Source: JBGSON01 sp041739085
GTDB taxonomy: Bacteria > Patescibacteriota > Gracilibacteria > CAIRYL01
Direction of reading: 5' to 3'
Assembly: GCA_041739085.1 (NCBI GenBank)
Contig: JBGSON010000005.1
Location: 1 to 64,000, forward strand
DNA: 64,000 nt
Made by a program: the position numbers and the translations under genes. Under the pieces are notes generated by a model that was not told the DNA's origin, did not search any database, and worked only from the letters and a program-made list of their open reading frames with translations. Each line of letters starts with the position of its first letter. Position 1 is the stretch's first letter. Below are positions 29,979 through 41,000 of the stretch, piece by piece.

Positions 29979-32747
29979 ATGAAAAAACTTCTCTCCATGC
30001 ATCTTGCATTGACCTTACTGGTGATGTCTTTTTCTGGCTGTGGATTATTCAGTGGAGATCCCCAGGGTCCGGGAGACTCAAATGCGATCGGAGAGATAAA
30101 AGAGCAGTATCCGGAATGGACTCAGGAAACGCTCGAAGGGTTTATCACCCGTGAAAGCGATGCGGAAATGACCTATGCCGGCCCTTTTTATTTCGGCAGT
30201 TTTGATGGTCTCGATCCGGATTCCATCACCTATCCCGAGCAGCGGAATGAGAAAGCCGATGAGATCATCGAGGAACTCGACAACGGTATAAACTTCATGA
30301 TGGACCTTGATAAAAAGATTCGGGATGAGAGGGATGCGTTCGCATGGTACATCGCTGCTATCGTGGAAATCGATGGAAGTACCTCCAATTACTTGGAGAC
30401 GATTTATGGACAATCGGGAATTAATCTCCTCTCAGCAAATCTTTCGCTCCTCGTTTCTCTGAAAACCGAAGCGGATGATATGGGAAAAAGTAGCGCTTGG
30501 GGATATCTCCAATACCAAAAATATTTCTCATTTGTAGAGCTCATTGATCTCTACGCGGTAGAACAGGGAGATCTCATGGCACAGACGGTGAATCTCTACT
30601 ATCTTCTCGAATCAGACCCGAACACTGCTTACCAAGATCTCAATAAAGAATTTATTGCAAAAATAGACCCCCTCAGTGAGGAATCTTCTGAGCTTCTGAA
30701 TCAACTCTATCATACCGCAGCGGTCGTGAATTTCGGGAAAGACCTCCTCTTCACTGCTGACTATTACTTTGCAAAAGATAACGTCGCTGCTATCGATGAG
30801 AGAATCGCCCAAGCAAAAAAATCTATCGAAGAATACAACGGCTCAAAGGAATACTTGAGTCCGGAAATGATCGAGCTCCTGAAAGGCGAAGTCCAAGATC
30901 TGGAAGATTACAGGAATAATATCACCGCATATCTCGAGAGCATCCCGGAAGACGCGCTCCTCACAGAAGAGGATCTCAAGGGCGGTGACTCCGAAGAAGT
31001 CTCCCTCCTTTTCTCTGTCGCCTCCGCAGATGATCTGCCCGGCTGGTTCCAGGAAAAAGTGGGCGAAGCAATAAAGACGGTGAAGTTTGTAAAGGCCATA
31101 AGCTGTGCCGCCGTGAGAGTGACCGGAAAAGCGGTCAAGGATTATTACGATACATCCGGCGCGCATGAAGTCGTGAAAGACGGAGCCCAGATCCTGAACG
31201 GTGGTCTTGAGATCGTGAATTCAGGCGTGGAAGTCTCCATCAAAAATGCGCAGGACATCTACTGGGGTGATTTCTCCTGGAAAAACTTCAAAAAGAGCAT
31301 TGAAAATGAAAAGAACGAACTCCATGACAAATTTGTAAAAGGTACCCTCGGGAAGGAACAGTATACTGAAATGATCAATCAGATCGATCAGTTCCAAAAA
31401 AACACGAACACGCTTATTAAAAATATGTCTGAGTTTTCCGGGTTTGTCACCACTGTCGTCACCAAGAGTTCGGACGCAGGAAAATTCGTGACGACTGTAA
31501 CCAAAAATGTCGCGAACGAGGCAAAGGGCGCGCTCGATACGGCGACGGATTTTTCTAAAAATCTTGCCATCATCATGCATCCGGAGACATCCAAGGAAGA
31601 GACCCGGAATGCGCTTCTTGGTATATATACGACACTCCAGAAAGTGAAAAATGACAAAGGAGAGTATGAGGAAGTGGAGATCCCGGATCTTATAGAACTG
31701 ACAAAAGGGGAAGCAGCGAAAGAACTTGGCCTCACGGAAGAAGAGGAAGAGGAATTCACAGATAAATTAAAAGATATGTTTAAAGATGAACTGAAGGCTG
31801 CAGAGTCAAAAGATGGGGCAAAGAAAGATGATGCAAAAGATGATTCCAAGCCAACTGATCCGAAGGCAGATGGGACGAAACCGACCGATCCGAAAGGAGA
31901 CGGAACGGAAACGACTGATCCGGAAGGAGACGAAACGGGGACAACTGATCCGAAAGGAGATGAAACGGGAACCATTGATCCAAAATCAGATTTTTATGAA
32001 AAACTCGCTGATCCGAATATCACGGATGAGCAAGTCACAGACCTCATCATCAAGGAGATCACGAGAGGTCTGCCGCCTCTGAAGGGAGATAAAAAAGACA
32101 AAGATGAGGAAGAAAAGGAAGACACTGATGGCGATGGTGTTCTCGACATAGAGGATAATTGCGATGAAGACAGCAACCCGGATCAGGCGAATACCGACGG
32201 CGATTCGATGGGTGATGACTGCGATCCGGACTGTTCCGGAGATGTCGACGGGGACGGCATCTGCAATGAACTCGACAACTGCCCTCAGCAGCCGAATGCC
32301 GATCAGGCGGATATCGACAAGGATCTCATCGGAAATGTCTGTGATGAAGATGCTCCCTTGATCAGTGAACTCACCGGATCATGGCCTGGTACGATCAAGG
32401 TAACAGAGGTGTATATCGAGCCGGAATTCCGTGCAAAAGCAGGAGAAGAAGGGTGTGACGTTGAGGAAGTAGAAAAGACGAAAGATCAGGTCAAGCCGGT
32501 GACGGTGACCATTACTCCGACAAGCGAGACGGGGGGGACACTGCTTCTTGGGGTCGAGGGAGATGAGTCCCAAAGCATCCCTTTCACCTATGTTGACGGC
32601 AAGCTTACTGCATCAATCGTGCAAGATGAAGCATCCATTAATTTCAATATGGACTTCAGCAGGAATACGACGACGGGAAGCATGGACCTCGATTATCTCG
32701 GAGGGAGTATCAAATTGAAGGCAGAGGTGAATTTGGAAAAAAAGTAA
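29979..32747 (+). CDS. Large lipoprotein with thrombospondin type-3-like calcium repeats
   Basis: 922 residues from ATG 29979 (an ATG at 29952 would add nine). Signal peptide MKKLLSMHLALTLLVMSFSGC with lipobox Cys21. Residues ~30-600 are mostly helical and acidic with no recognised domain. A linker of tandem ~10-residue units (DPKGDGTETT, DPEGDETGTT, DPKGDETGTI) follows at about 625-670. Then come three TSP3-type repeats: DTDGDGVLDIEDNCDEDSNPDQ, DVDGDGICNELDNCPQQPNADQ and ADIDKDLIGNVCDED, which bind calcium. A ~125-residue C-terminal beta domain ends the protein. Surface-anchored; role unknown. It ends 8 nt before lgt, the gene for the enzyme that lipidates such proteins. Confidence 0.85.
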   Translation: MKKLLSMHLALTLLVMSFSGCGLFSGDPQGPGDSNAIGEIKEQYPEWTQETLEGFITRESDAEMTYAGPFYFGSFDGLDPDSITYPEQRNEKADEIIEELDNGINFMMDLDKKIRDERDAFAWYIAAIVEIDGSTSNYLETIYGQSGINLLSANLSLLVSLKTEADDMGKSSAWGYLQYQKYFSFVELIDLYAVEQGDLMAQTVNLYYLLESDPNTAYQDLNKEFIAKIDPLSEESSELLNQLYHTAAVVNFGKDLLFTADYYFAKDNVAAIDERIAQAKKSIEEYNGSKEYLSPEMIELLKGEVQDLEDYRNNITAYLESIPEDALLTEEDLKGGDSEEVSLLFSVASADDLPGWFQEKVGEAIKTVKFVKAISCAAVRVTGKAVKDYYDTSGAHEVVKDGAQILNGGLEIVNSGVEVSIKNAQDIYWGDFSWKNFKKSIENEKNELHDKFVKGTLGKEQYTEMINQIDQFQKNTNTLIKNMSEFSGFVTTVVTKSSDAGKFVTTVTKNVANEAKGALDTATDFSKNLAIIMHPETSKEETRNALLGIYTTLQKVKNDKGEYEEVEIPDLIELTKGEAAKELGLTEEEEEEFTDKLKDMFKDELKAAESKDGAKKDDAKDDSKPTDPKADGTKPTDPKGDGTETTDPEGDETGTTDPKGDETGTIDPKSDFYEKLADPNITDEQVTDLIIKEITRGLPPLKGDKKDKDEEEKEDTDGDGVLDIEDNCDEDSNPDQANTDGDSMGDDCDPDCSGDVDGDGICNELDNCPQQPNADQADIDKDLIGNVCDEDAPLISELTGSWPGTIKVTEVYIEPEFRAKAGEEGCDVEEVEKTKDQVKPVTVTITPTSETGGTLLLGVEGDESQSIPFTYVDGKLTASIVQDEASINFNMDFSRNTTTGSMDLDYLGGSIKLKAEVNLEKK

Positions 32748-32755
32748 TTTTTTTC

Positions 32756-33577
32756 ATGCATCCCGAACTCGATTTCCATTTTTTTGAAGTCTCCGCATAT
32801 ACGTTTTTTGCATACGCCGCGTTGCTCGTGGTCGTTGGAGGGACTTTCCTCTTCGCGGGGAAACAGGGGTTTCGCGCGAAGGATTCGCTATGGATGCTTC
32901 TCGGTATGGGTATTTCCACATTCATCGGAGCCCGGCTCTTCAACGTTCTCGTAAACTTCCCGTGGTACCGGGAAGATCTTTCCCGGATCTTCGCGTTCGA
33001 TACGAGAGGCTTTTCCCTGTACGGGGGGATCGCCATGGGAATGATTGCTGGTTTTGCCATCAGCCGATATAGAAAAATTCCCCTCGTGAAGTTCGCTGAC
33101 ACGACGACCCCTTTCGTGGGCATCGGAATCGCCGTGTGGAGAGTCGGTTGTTTTCTAAACGGATGTTGTTTCGGAAAAGAGACAGCTCTTCCCTGGGGGG
33201 TGACATTCCCCCAATTCAGCCCTGCGCACAAACACCAGATTTCAGAAAACTTTCTCGACAGCCTCACGGTCCACCCCGTTCATCCGACACAGATCTATGA
33301 GCTTCTCGCCGCACTTTTTGGAAGCATCCTCATTTTTTTCGTTCTCAGGAAACAAAAAGTCGATGGAACCGCATCTCTCGTGGCAGCCATCTGGTTCACA
33401 CTTTTCCGGCTTATCAATATGGAGTTCCGGGTCCTCTCGTATAGCGAGGGGATAACCCGTTATTTCTATCCGCTCTTCTATATCATCATTCTTGTTGGAT
33501 GTGTGTTTTGGCTTTATACAATTCATAAAAGTGGAATCGGCAAACAAAAAAGGAAACACGATACCCTGCAATACTAG
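32756..33577 (+). CDS. lgt: Prolipoprotein diacylglyceryl transferase
   Basis: 273 residues, about seven TM helices. The Lgt signature WRVGCFLNGCCFGKETALPWGVTF is present (usually GRxGNFxNxExxG), with Cys-rich variation in place of the usual Asn/Glu. HPTQIYE lies downstream, as in known Lgt proteins. It transfers a diacylglyceryl group from phosphatidylglycerol to the lipobox Cys of prolipoproteins in the cytoplasmic membrane. The four lipoproteins in this window depend on it. Probably cotranscribed with the TSP3 lipoprotein. Its 3' end overlaps the convergent tspO stop by 4 nt. Confidence 0.93.
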   Translation: MHPELDFHFFEVSAYTFFAYAALLVVVGGTFLFAGKQGFRAKDSLWMLLGMGISTFIGARLFNVLVNFPWYREDLSRIFAFDTRGFSLYGGIAMGMIAGFAISRYRKIPLVKFADTTTPFVGIGIAVWRVGCFLNGCCFGKETALPWGVTFPQFSPAHKHQISENFLDSLTVHPVHPTQIYELLAALFGSILIFFVLRKQKVDGTASLVAAIWFTLFRLINMEFRVLSYSEGITRYFYPLFYIIILVGCVFWLYTIHKSGIGKQKRKHDTLQY

Positions 33578-33969
33578 CGGTTCAAATACGTGATGGTGAG
33601 CTGTAAAACAGTCGCAAACGATACCCAGAGCAGGTAAGGGATCTGAATATACGTGATCCATCGGGCGTAGGGAAAAATGGCGGTCATCGCCCAGATAAGC
33701 GTACCGAGAACAAGTATGATATCAATAGCAGCGAGGAGATTATTTTTGAGCCCAAATTGGAGAGGGGTGAATGAAAAATTAAAAATGAGATTGAGGACAA
33801 ATGGAAGCGCGACGAGAAGCGGGATCTCTTTTCTCCACGCCATGAGGAACACCCGGCCGAAAGAGATGGCGATGAGGACATAGAGGAATGTCCAAACCGG
33901 TCCGAATATCCAGGACGGGGGCGACCATGAGGGTTTGATGATCTGCGAGTACCAATTGTAAGTATTCAT
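33574..33969 (-). CDS. tspO: TspO/MBR family protein
   Basis: 131 residues, five TM helices. Typical motifs: WYSQIIKPSWSPPSWIFGPVWTFLYVLIAISF at the N-terminus, FNFSFTPLQFGLKNNLLAAIDI in the middle, PYLLWVSFATVLQLTITYLN at the end. TspO proteins bind and may degrade porphyrins and bind cholesterol-like ligands; physiological role debated. No haem biosynthesis gene is present here, though a haem-type membrane protein occurs at 16.8 kb. Confidence 0.93.
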   Translation of the reverse strand: MNTYNWYSQIIKPSWSPPSWIFGPVWTFLYVLIAISFGRVFLMAWRKEIPLLVALPFVLNLIFNFSFTPLQFGLKNNLLAAIDIILVLGTLIWAMTAIFPYARWITYIQIPYLLWVSFATVLQLTITYLNR

Positions 33970-34205
33970 ATTCCAATGGTGAGTAAAAGAAAAAGCTCAG
34001 CATTATTGAATCATTATCTGCGCTGAAATAATACTACATTCCCGCTGATAACGTGACCGCTGTAACAATAATGCAGCCCTAGCGCCGGGAAATGACTCTT
34101 TCTCGAAAAACCTGAGATGCACAAAGAATCCATGAACGCAACTGCCTCATGTGCCTGTCGGAAGGGGCACCTCAGGGGATGTGCCCTATTCGAAAGATGA
34201 GACCT

Positions 34206-34299
<94 letters not shown>

Positions 34300-34356
34300 G
34301 CGCCAGAGTGCCCGATTATTTTTCCGGAAATCACGGGAAAAGTCCACGGGAATATC

Positions 34357-34435
34357 AAAAACACAAAGCACAAAATACAAAGTACAAAAATGGGAAAAAA
34401 CGAGAAAAGAAAAAGCACAAAAGAAAGTGCACAAG
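34357..34435. repeat. CACAAAGCACAAA dispersed element, copy 2
   Basis: Contains AAAAACACAAAGCACAAA at about 34357-34374, then AATACAAAGTACAAA, then AGAAAAAGCACAAAAG at 34407-34422. The first core matches, on the opposite strand, the right arm at 5979-5996; the last matches the left arm at 5941-5954. It lies in the spacer between tRNA-Ser and the SLH protein gene. No coding potential. Confidence 0.65.
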
Positions 34436-34518
34436 CGAGCGGGAGCTTGTGGGGCTTATCCGCTTGTTCACTTACCAGCTTGCTCGCCTATCATCTCTTC
34501 GACTCGTCGTGAAAGCGG

Positions 34519-36381
34519 TCAGAGGAACGAGAAGCTTCCCGCCATGGATTCGAAATCATCGCGGTATGATTCGATCGATCCGGGATTCGCCGTGCAGGTG
34601 ATGATCCAGGCCTTTGTCCCGTTCACGAGGAAATACATGAGATCAGAGACGGAAACGCCGTCCACCGTTGCCGTGAACTCGACCATTCGCGCGGTCGTGC
34701 CGGCAATCGAAACACTCGTGTCTGAGACAAGAGAAAATCCGATGAGGTCAGACCCGAGAACGGAAAGATTCGTGTCAGCGTATTCGTCCGTTGTCATCTG
34801 CGTATCGAGTACCTCATTCGTAATATTCACGTTCTCCATAAATTCGTCTCCCTCATTTTCTTTCGGGCTCCCAAAGAGAACGATGGCGTCTCCTGCTCCC
34901 TCATCATAATCCCAACCTTCGGGATACCTCATGGAAAAACTCTCGGAAGAATTGGAATACAAGAGATTTCCGGAGGCGTCTTCTTCATTCCCCGAATCCC
35001 CTCCGGTGAGATCGACACCGATATCTATCGATTCATATTCTGATTCCTCCATGGGGATATCGTCGATTGAAATAAACTCTGACGGGTCCGTATCGAAATC
35101 GATGAAGAAGAACGCTCCCGAGGCGTATTCCCTCGGTGCAAGTGCGCGGAACATGGTCTCTGCCATCTGCCCGCGGTTCACAAAACCGGAACTGGTGACA
35201 TCTGCCGGAATGATCCCGAGTTCAGACGCGCTGTCCCAGTATTTCTGCCACCATTCCCCTGCGGAATCTTCTGGAATATCGTCCGGAGCGAGCGTTTCTA
35301 TGAGGATCTTCAGCATTTCCGCTCCGTTCATCGTGTTCCCTGGCCCGAAACTTCCGTCGGGATACCCGCCGATGATCCCCTTTTCTTTCGCACTGCAGAC
35401 ATATCCCGAAAACCAGTCGGAGGAACTCACATCACTAAAACAATCCTCTGCGGAAAAGGCTTCTCCTTCCGGGAACGAAATCTCCATCAGGATTTTGAGG
35501 AATTCTGCCCGATTTATGTTTTTTTCCGGCTGGAATGACCCGTCGCTGTACCCTTTGATGATCTCATTATCCTTGAGGTATTCGATGGCAACGCTTCTCG
35601 GCGTCGTTCCGCTCGTGTCAGGAAAGCTTTTTGCCTTCATTACGGGAACAGCTGGTATTCTCGGGAGTTCAAGGGAAGAACAATCATAATCGAGGACTTC
35701 CTGTCCGATTTTCTTCATCTGTTTCAGGCGCTGGGACTGAGCAACTTCGATTTCCGCCATCTTCATGGAAGTCTCGGAAACAAGACGGAGGAGAGCCGCC
35801 TGGATTTCGGCTTTTTGGGAATCCGTTTGCTGATCAGGAAAACTCGCATCGAGGAGGACTTCCTTCACGGCATCGGTAATAAGGCTTCCCGCCGAGTCTG
35901 CCGGAGGCGAAAGGTTTTCATAGACGAACGCAACGGTCATTTTCGCCCAGTTCCTCGAGTAGAGATCAGCCGCGCGGTATCGGTATTCCCCCAGTCCGCG
36001 AAAGACTTCACCATCCTCGATATATTCCGATCGGATTTCTCCGTAGCGGTTTTCAAGCGCGATGCATTCCGCACTTGTCTTGTACACGGAGCATGCGTCA
36101 TAACATTCTCCGCTTGTTGGAAGCGTCGCTCTCCCGCATCCGAATCCCTGGCATTTGCACTGGCCGTTCCCCGCATCTTCGCATTCCGGGGATCCGGTAA
36201 GATCGTCAGGACTGTACACACAGGCGACTGAAGAGCAGTCCCAGCTTTTCGCGGCACATCCGCACTTGCAGAGACAGTTGAGGTATTCACTGCTTTCCTC
36301 TGCAGAAGAATTCTGGGGAGCAAGGAAGAGTGAAAGAGAGAGTACTCCGAAAAGAAATACCGGGAAATGCATGCGTTTCAT
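34519..36381 (-). CDS. SLH-domain surface protein with Cys-rich N-terminus
   Basis: 620 residues. The signal peptide ends near NSSAEE. A Cys-rich region follows (about 35-110, 17 Cys: CLCKCGCAAKSWDC..., CKCQGFGC). A helical segment (~120-235) precedes three SLH repeats at roughly 250-430 (YLKDNEIIKGYSDGSFQPEK, AKEKGIIGGYPDGSFGP, ELGIIPAD). The C-terminal ~140 residues (LLYSNSSESFSMRYPEGWDY, then ...YFLVNGTKAWIITCTANPG) resemble PsbP-like/DUF1795 domains. It is wall-anchored by the SLH part. Unlike the other two SLH proteins here, the SLH repeats are internal. Confidence 0.87.
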   Translation of the reverse strand: MKRMHFPVFLFGVLSLSLFLAPQNSSAEESSEYLNCLCKCGCAAKSWDCSSVACVYSPDDLTGSPECEDAGNGQCKCQGFGCGRATLPTSGECYDACSVYKTSAECIALENRYGEIRSEYIEDGEVFRGLGEYRYRAADLYSRNWAKMTVAFVYENLSPPADSAGSLITDAVKEVLLDASFPDQQTDSQKAEIQAALLRLVSETSMKMAEIEVAQSQRLKQMKKIGQEVLDYDCSSLELPRIPAVPVMKAKSFPDTSGTTPRSVAIEYLKDNEIIKGYSDGSFQPEKNINRAEFLKILMEISFPEGEAFSAEDCFSDVSSSDWFSGYVCSAKEKGIIGGYPDGSFGPGNTMNGAEMLKILIETLAPDDIPEDSAGEWWQKYWDSASELGIIPADVTSSGFVNRGQMAETMFRALAPREYASGAFFFIDFDTDPSEFISIDDIPMEESEYESIDIGVDLTGGDSGNEEDASGNLLYSNSSESFSMRYPEGWDYDEGAGDAIVLFGSPKENEGDEFMENVNITNEVLDTQMTTDEYADTNLSVLGSDLIGFSLVSDTSVSIAGTTARMVEFTATVDGVSVSDLMYFLVNGTKAWIITCTANPGSIESYRDDFESMAGSFSFL

Positions 36382-36421
36382 GATGGAGTGGAAAAATCTC
36401 CTGAATGCTAAAGAGAGATTT

Positions 36422-37981
36422 TTATTCTGGCAATATGATTTTCTGATCGGATTTCTTCGAATAAAACATTCTCAGCATTGAGCTGTCGATCGCTTTTGTA
36501 ACGAAAAGCACCCCTCCGTACATAACCGCGGAGAGCGGGATGATCATGACAAGGGAAGTTTTCCCGATGCTTGATCCCCAATATTTCCAGGTCTGATACG
36601 TAAAGATCCCCATGAAAAGTGCGGCCGTCAGACTCCCGAAAAGTCTTTTCCATTCGACGGGAAAACGGACGATGCGCAGGACAAAGAAAAGGCCGGCGAC
36701 AAGAATGAGCCCTTCTGAAAAAAGCGACGCTATTGCCGCTCCGTAGTATCCATACCGGGGAAGGGCGAAGAGATTGATGAGGAGGTTGATGATGACTGCT
36801 CCTAAGTTGATCCAGAGGATTTTTTTCTGCTCCCCGAATGCGATAAGGACAAAATTGAGAAACGTGGTAAAGAAGGTGAAAAAGAGAGGGATCGCGAGGA
36901 TCCGGAGAGCGTTATCGCTTCCGAAATCCTCCGGGGTGACGAGCTCGACGATCGGCTTTGCGAGGAGAAAAATACCGACGACGGAAGGGAGTGCGAGGAA
37001 AAAGAGGAAGATAAAGGTGAGGGAGAGTCTTCTCTTTACCACTCCTTTCTCTTCTTCCGATGCCGCAGAAGAAATCGAAGGAAGAACGGAATTCATGAAA
37101 TAGAGCGGGATGATGATGATCACCTCTATGATCCGGACGGCGACGGCATAGATCCCCGCTTGCTGGTCTCCGCAGAAAGGAGCGGAGCAGAGTCCCGTCG
37201 CCTGGTCAGAATAGGGGAGAACGATCCCCATCATGGTGATCCCGAGCCGGAAATATACGGTATTCAAAAATATCGCGAGCCCGAATGGAAGCGCCATGGA
37301 GAAGAGCGATTTCATGAGCTTCCTGTCTTTACCCGGACGGATCGAAATAAATTTTCGCGCGTACCAGGCGGTGATGAGAAGGGTGACGGCGCTCCCGTAC
37401 ACTCCCGCCCACATGAGTTGGGAAAAACTTTCTGAGGTCGGATCCTTGTAAAAAAAGAACATGATCGCAATCATCGCTCCGAACGTGATGATCTTTCCGA
37501 TGACGAGCCCGAGTGCGTGGTACACCATCCGGAGATGGACAAGGAGCACGGTGGCAAGGGTTCCGCTGAGAATAAAAAGTCCTGTCCCGAACGCGCCGAT
37601 CGCGACTCCTTCCGGTATTTCTGTTCCCCGGTAGCCGGGGATGAGAAATGCCACGACTGTCGCGAGCGCCATCGCCATGACGAGGGAAATGACTCGGAGC
37701 GAGAGTGTCGCGGAAAATATTTCCTGCCGTCCTTCTTCCTTCTTCGACATTTCACGGACGGCGATCGTGAAAATCCCGAGGTCGGCGATCGCTCCGAATA
37801 TCGCGAGGAATTCATAGATCGTCGCATAGGTCCCGTATTTCGCCTGTCCGTATTCGACGCTCATCCCCTCAGCCCAGTAATTCGTGAGGAATCCGACCGT
37901 GATGAATGCGATGATGGCAGTGACGACTCTTCCGAATATCTGCCAGAAGGTGTTCCCGAGGATTTTTCGAGCGAGAGTCAA
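36422..37981 (-). CDS. MATE-like polysaccharide flippase (Wzx/RfbX type)
   Basis: 519 residues, 12-14 TM helices. The start TLARKILGNTFWQIFGRVVTAIIAFITVGFLTNYW is typical of the polysaccharide biosynthesis/O-antigen transporter family, which flips undecaprenyl-linked glycans across the membrane. A MurJ role (lipid II) cannot be excluded, but the length and N-terminus favour Wzx. No glycosyltransferase genes lie next to it; a WecG-like gene is 19 kb away. Separated by only 40 nt from the SLH protein gene downstream, consistent with a shared envelope role. Confidence 0.85.
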   Translation of the reverse strand: MTLARKILGNTFWQIFGRVVTAIIAFITVGFLTNYWAEGMSVEYGQAKYGTYATIYEFLAIFGAIADLGIFTIAVREMSKKEEGRQEIFSATLSLRVISLVMAMALATVVAFLIPGYRGTEIPEGVAIGAFGTGLFILSGTLATVLLVHLRMVYHALGLVIGKIITFGAMIAIMFFFYKDPTSESFSQLMWAGVYGSAVTLLITAWYARKFISIRPGKDRKLMKSLFSMALPFGLAIFLNTVYFRLGITMMGIVLPYSDQATGLCSAPFCGDQQAGIYAVAVRIIEVIIIIPLYFMNSVLPSISSAASEEEKGVVKRRLSLTFIFLFFLALPSVVGIFLLAKPIVELVTPEDFGSDNALRILAIPLFFTFFTTFLNFVLIAFGEQKKILWINLGAVIINLLINLFALPRYGYYGAAIASLFSEGLILVAGLFFVLRIVRFPVEWKRLFGSLTAALFMGIFTYQTWKYWGSSIGKTSLVMIIPLSAVMYGGVLFVTKAIDSSMLRMFYSKKSDQKIILPE

Positions 37982-38058
37982 TGGGCACGGAAAAAGAACC
38001 GTTCCGAAGTGTGGGGGAAAATCTGTAAATTTTCAAATGAAATGTGTTCTCAGTCTCA

Positions 38059-41000
38059 TCATTCTCCCTTTTCCATCGAATCCTCCGCGAGAGACGGGAA
38101 GAGAAACGAGAGGACGTCTCCTTTTACCGGATCGCCGTGGATGGTCTTCGGCGTGAAATCAAGGGCCTGGATCCTTTTCCAGACTTCCTGTATCTCTTTC
38201 TTCAGCGCTTCTTTTTCTTCTTCGGTAATGAAAAAATCGATGGTTTTCAATTTCCCGCCATCCGTCGGTTCGAGAAATGAGAGGCTGAAGAGCTCCGCCT
38301 TGTCGCTGAACGTTGATGAAAAGTCTGCCAATAGCGAATAAAAAACGAGCTGGCGATAATACCGTCCTGCAGAAATATCGCCCTGGTCTGATTCACGGAT
38401 CCCGCGGATCTCGTTCTCTGACTTCGGCTTCATGGTCTTGAAATCGGTGATCTTCACCGTCTTCCTTTCCTTCGAGATCCACTCGATGAGATCGACCTTC
38501 CCCGTGATGGGGATCTTTCCGTCGAGGAGCACCCGGTGCGGACGAAAATTATACTCGATCCGGTACGGCTCGGGGAATTTTCCTGAATTTTCGTGGAGAT
38601 AGAGTCGGAGGATCTGCAGTCCCCTCGACTTGATATCCCTGAATTCATCTTCCGTGAGACATTCCCGTTTCAGTCTTTCTTCAAAAGCCTTCTCCGCATC
38701 TTGGATCTTTTCCTCAGGGAGCGAGGAGTAAAATATTTCAAGCGCCCTGTGGAGAGCGGTTCCGAGTACCGCGCCGGGAGCCTTTGCTGAAGGGATCCCA
38801 AGAACATCTTCCCAGAGGAATTTCAGCGGATTCTCCCGATAGTTTTCAAATGCGGAATGGGAAAGGGAAAAATGAGCAGGATCAAGCGCTTTCTCGAGAA
38901 AATCCTTCGGAAGAGGACTTCCTCCATTGTTCTTCTTCCATTCCGTCCGCTCCCGGAAGATCGAAGCCCCCCTCACTTCCATTTTTTTTCCCCCGTCGCG
39001 CTCCTCGATGAGAGCGATGGGGATCTCGGATACAAAACGGGATTCCGCCCGGGTCCGCCCATTCGCATCTTCATCGCTGAACGTGATCGTGAGCTTCGAT
39101 TTCGCTCTCGTGCACGCGACGAAGAAGAGTCTCCGTTCTTCCTCATCCTCCGTCTTCGCGTGGGAATATTCGAGGATCCCTTCGGGAAGCGCAATCCTCG
39201 CAGGATTTTTTCTTCCACCCCAGATCCCGCTGTTTCCGTGGACGATATACACCGCTTCGAACTCGAGTCCTTTCGCCTTATGCGCGGTGAGGAGCTGAAG
39301 TGCGTCAGGAGAGGAATGGATGTCTCTCTCCGGAAGAGCGAGAGAGAATTCTTCGCGGAGATGTATCCGATCCTGAAAACCGGAGAGAGAACTCTGAAAA
39401 TTCCCTTTTGAATATTGGACGAGCTCATGAAAAAAAGCATTCACCGCGTTCAGGGAATCGAGATTCCCCGGCAAATATTTGTTTTCTTCTGCATTCTCCG
39501 TGTGTCGCAGGAGATACTCGAGAAGTCCGCTTTCGGTGAGGATCTTCTGAACGCTCTCGACGAGGGAGAGATTTCGGATGTCCTGCTCCCACCGGAGGAG
39601 ATCCCTGCAGAACTTCTGCATGGCATCCGGTATCTTGGCTGTTTTCTCATGCTCGGTATTCCCGTCTTTTCTGAGAGAAACGAAGTATTCGAGGATATTC
39701 GGGTTTTCCCTCATCATCCTTGCGCATTTCCAGAGCTTCCCTTTTGTGCCCGGAAGAGACGTTTTCAGGACATCCCAGACATTCCAGACCGCTTCCGTGG
39801 GGATCTCGAAAAAATCATAGTGGAGACATTCGAAGAAAGCTCCGTCATCTTCGGGGTTGAGTACGAGGGTAAGGAGCCGGATGATTTTCCGGACATACGG
39901 ATCATCAAAAGCATTTCCAAATCCGGAAAAACTCACGGGGATCTTTTCCCTCTGGAAGAGGTCAAGGAGAGCGAATCCCTCCGCGTTTGTGCGGACAAGC
40001 ACCGCGATCTCCCCCCAGGGGATTTTTTCATCGTCGTGGAGCTTCCTTGCCGAATGCATGATGAAATGGTGCTCATCCTCCGCGTGAGAAAAATGGACGG
40101 TCTCGACCGGCGTGCTTTTTTGGTTCGATACGGCTTTCAGATTCTTGTCGAGACCCGGAAGATTTTTCACGAGCCTTTCCGAGTTATTTTCGATCACCGC
40201 CTGAGCAACGGAGAGGATATTCTTCGTGCTCCGGTAGTTCTCGGTGATGGCGATGATGAGGGTCTTCGGAAACCGCTTCTGAAAATGGAGGATGTTCTCG
40301 AGAGACGCTCCCTGAAAACGGTAGATCGCCTGATCATCATCCCCCACGGCAAAGATGTTCGGATTCTCGTCATCTCCCGCGAAAAGCTCGAGGAGGGACA
40401 TCTGGCGTCCGTTCGTGTCCTGGAATTCATCAGCGAGGAGGAATTGATATCTTTCGCGGAGCGTCCAGAGAAGATCATTATCCACCTTCATTTTGCTCAC
40501 GACAAAATCAATCATGTCTTCAAAGTCATACAGCCCTTCGATCCTGAGCTTCCGCTCATAATCAGCAAACACTCTCCGGAGCTCGAAATATTTCGCGGTC
40601 CTTTTTTCTACCTGAGCGTACTTCTCTTTCATTTTTCCCGTTTTCGGATTCATCGTTTCCTCATCGGTAAGAGATTCGAATCCCTTTCTTTCCTCGATGG
40701 ACATTTCTTCAAAATGTTCCGGCGTGATGCCTTCCCGCTTCAGGGAGGAGATCGCTCCCTGGATGCTTTTCAGATTCGAAAGCGGTGATTTTACCGGCTT
40801 GAGGAGCGGGAGTTCAAGGTTCATGACAATATCCCGCAGGATCTCAATCCGCTTCACGTCATCGATCGGCTCCAGTTTCCGGGCAAAGAGAAATTTTTCG
40901 GAAAACTCCGCGATGACATCCTGACAGAATCCGTGAAACGTGTTGATCTCCACCGAGTGGGCGTCCGGACCGATAAATCGGAGGAGTCGCTTTCTCATGG

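Noticed and set aside
39415..40788. 457-codon plus-strand frame
   Set aside because: Antisense to the UvrD/RecB-like gene, with no recognisable domain.
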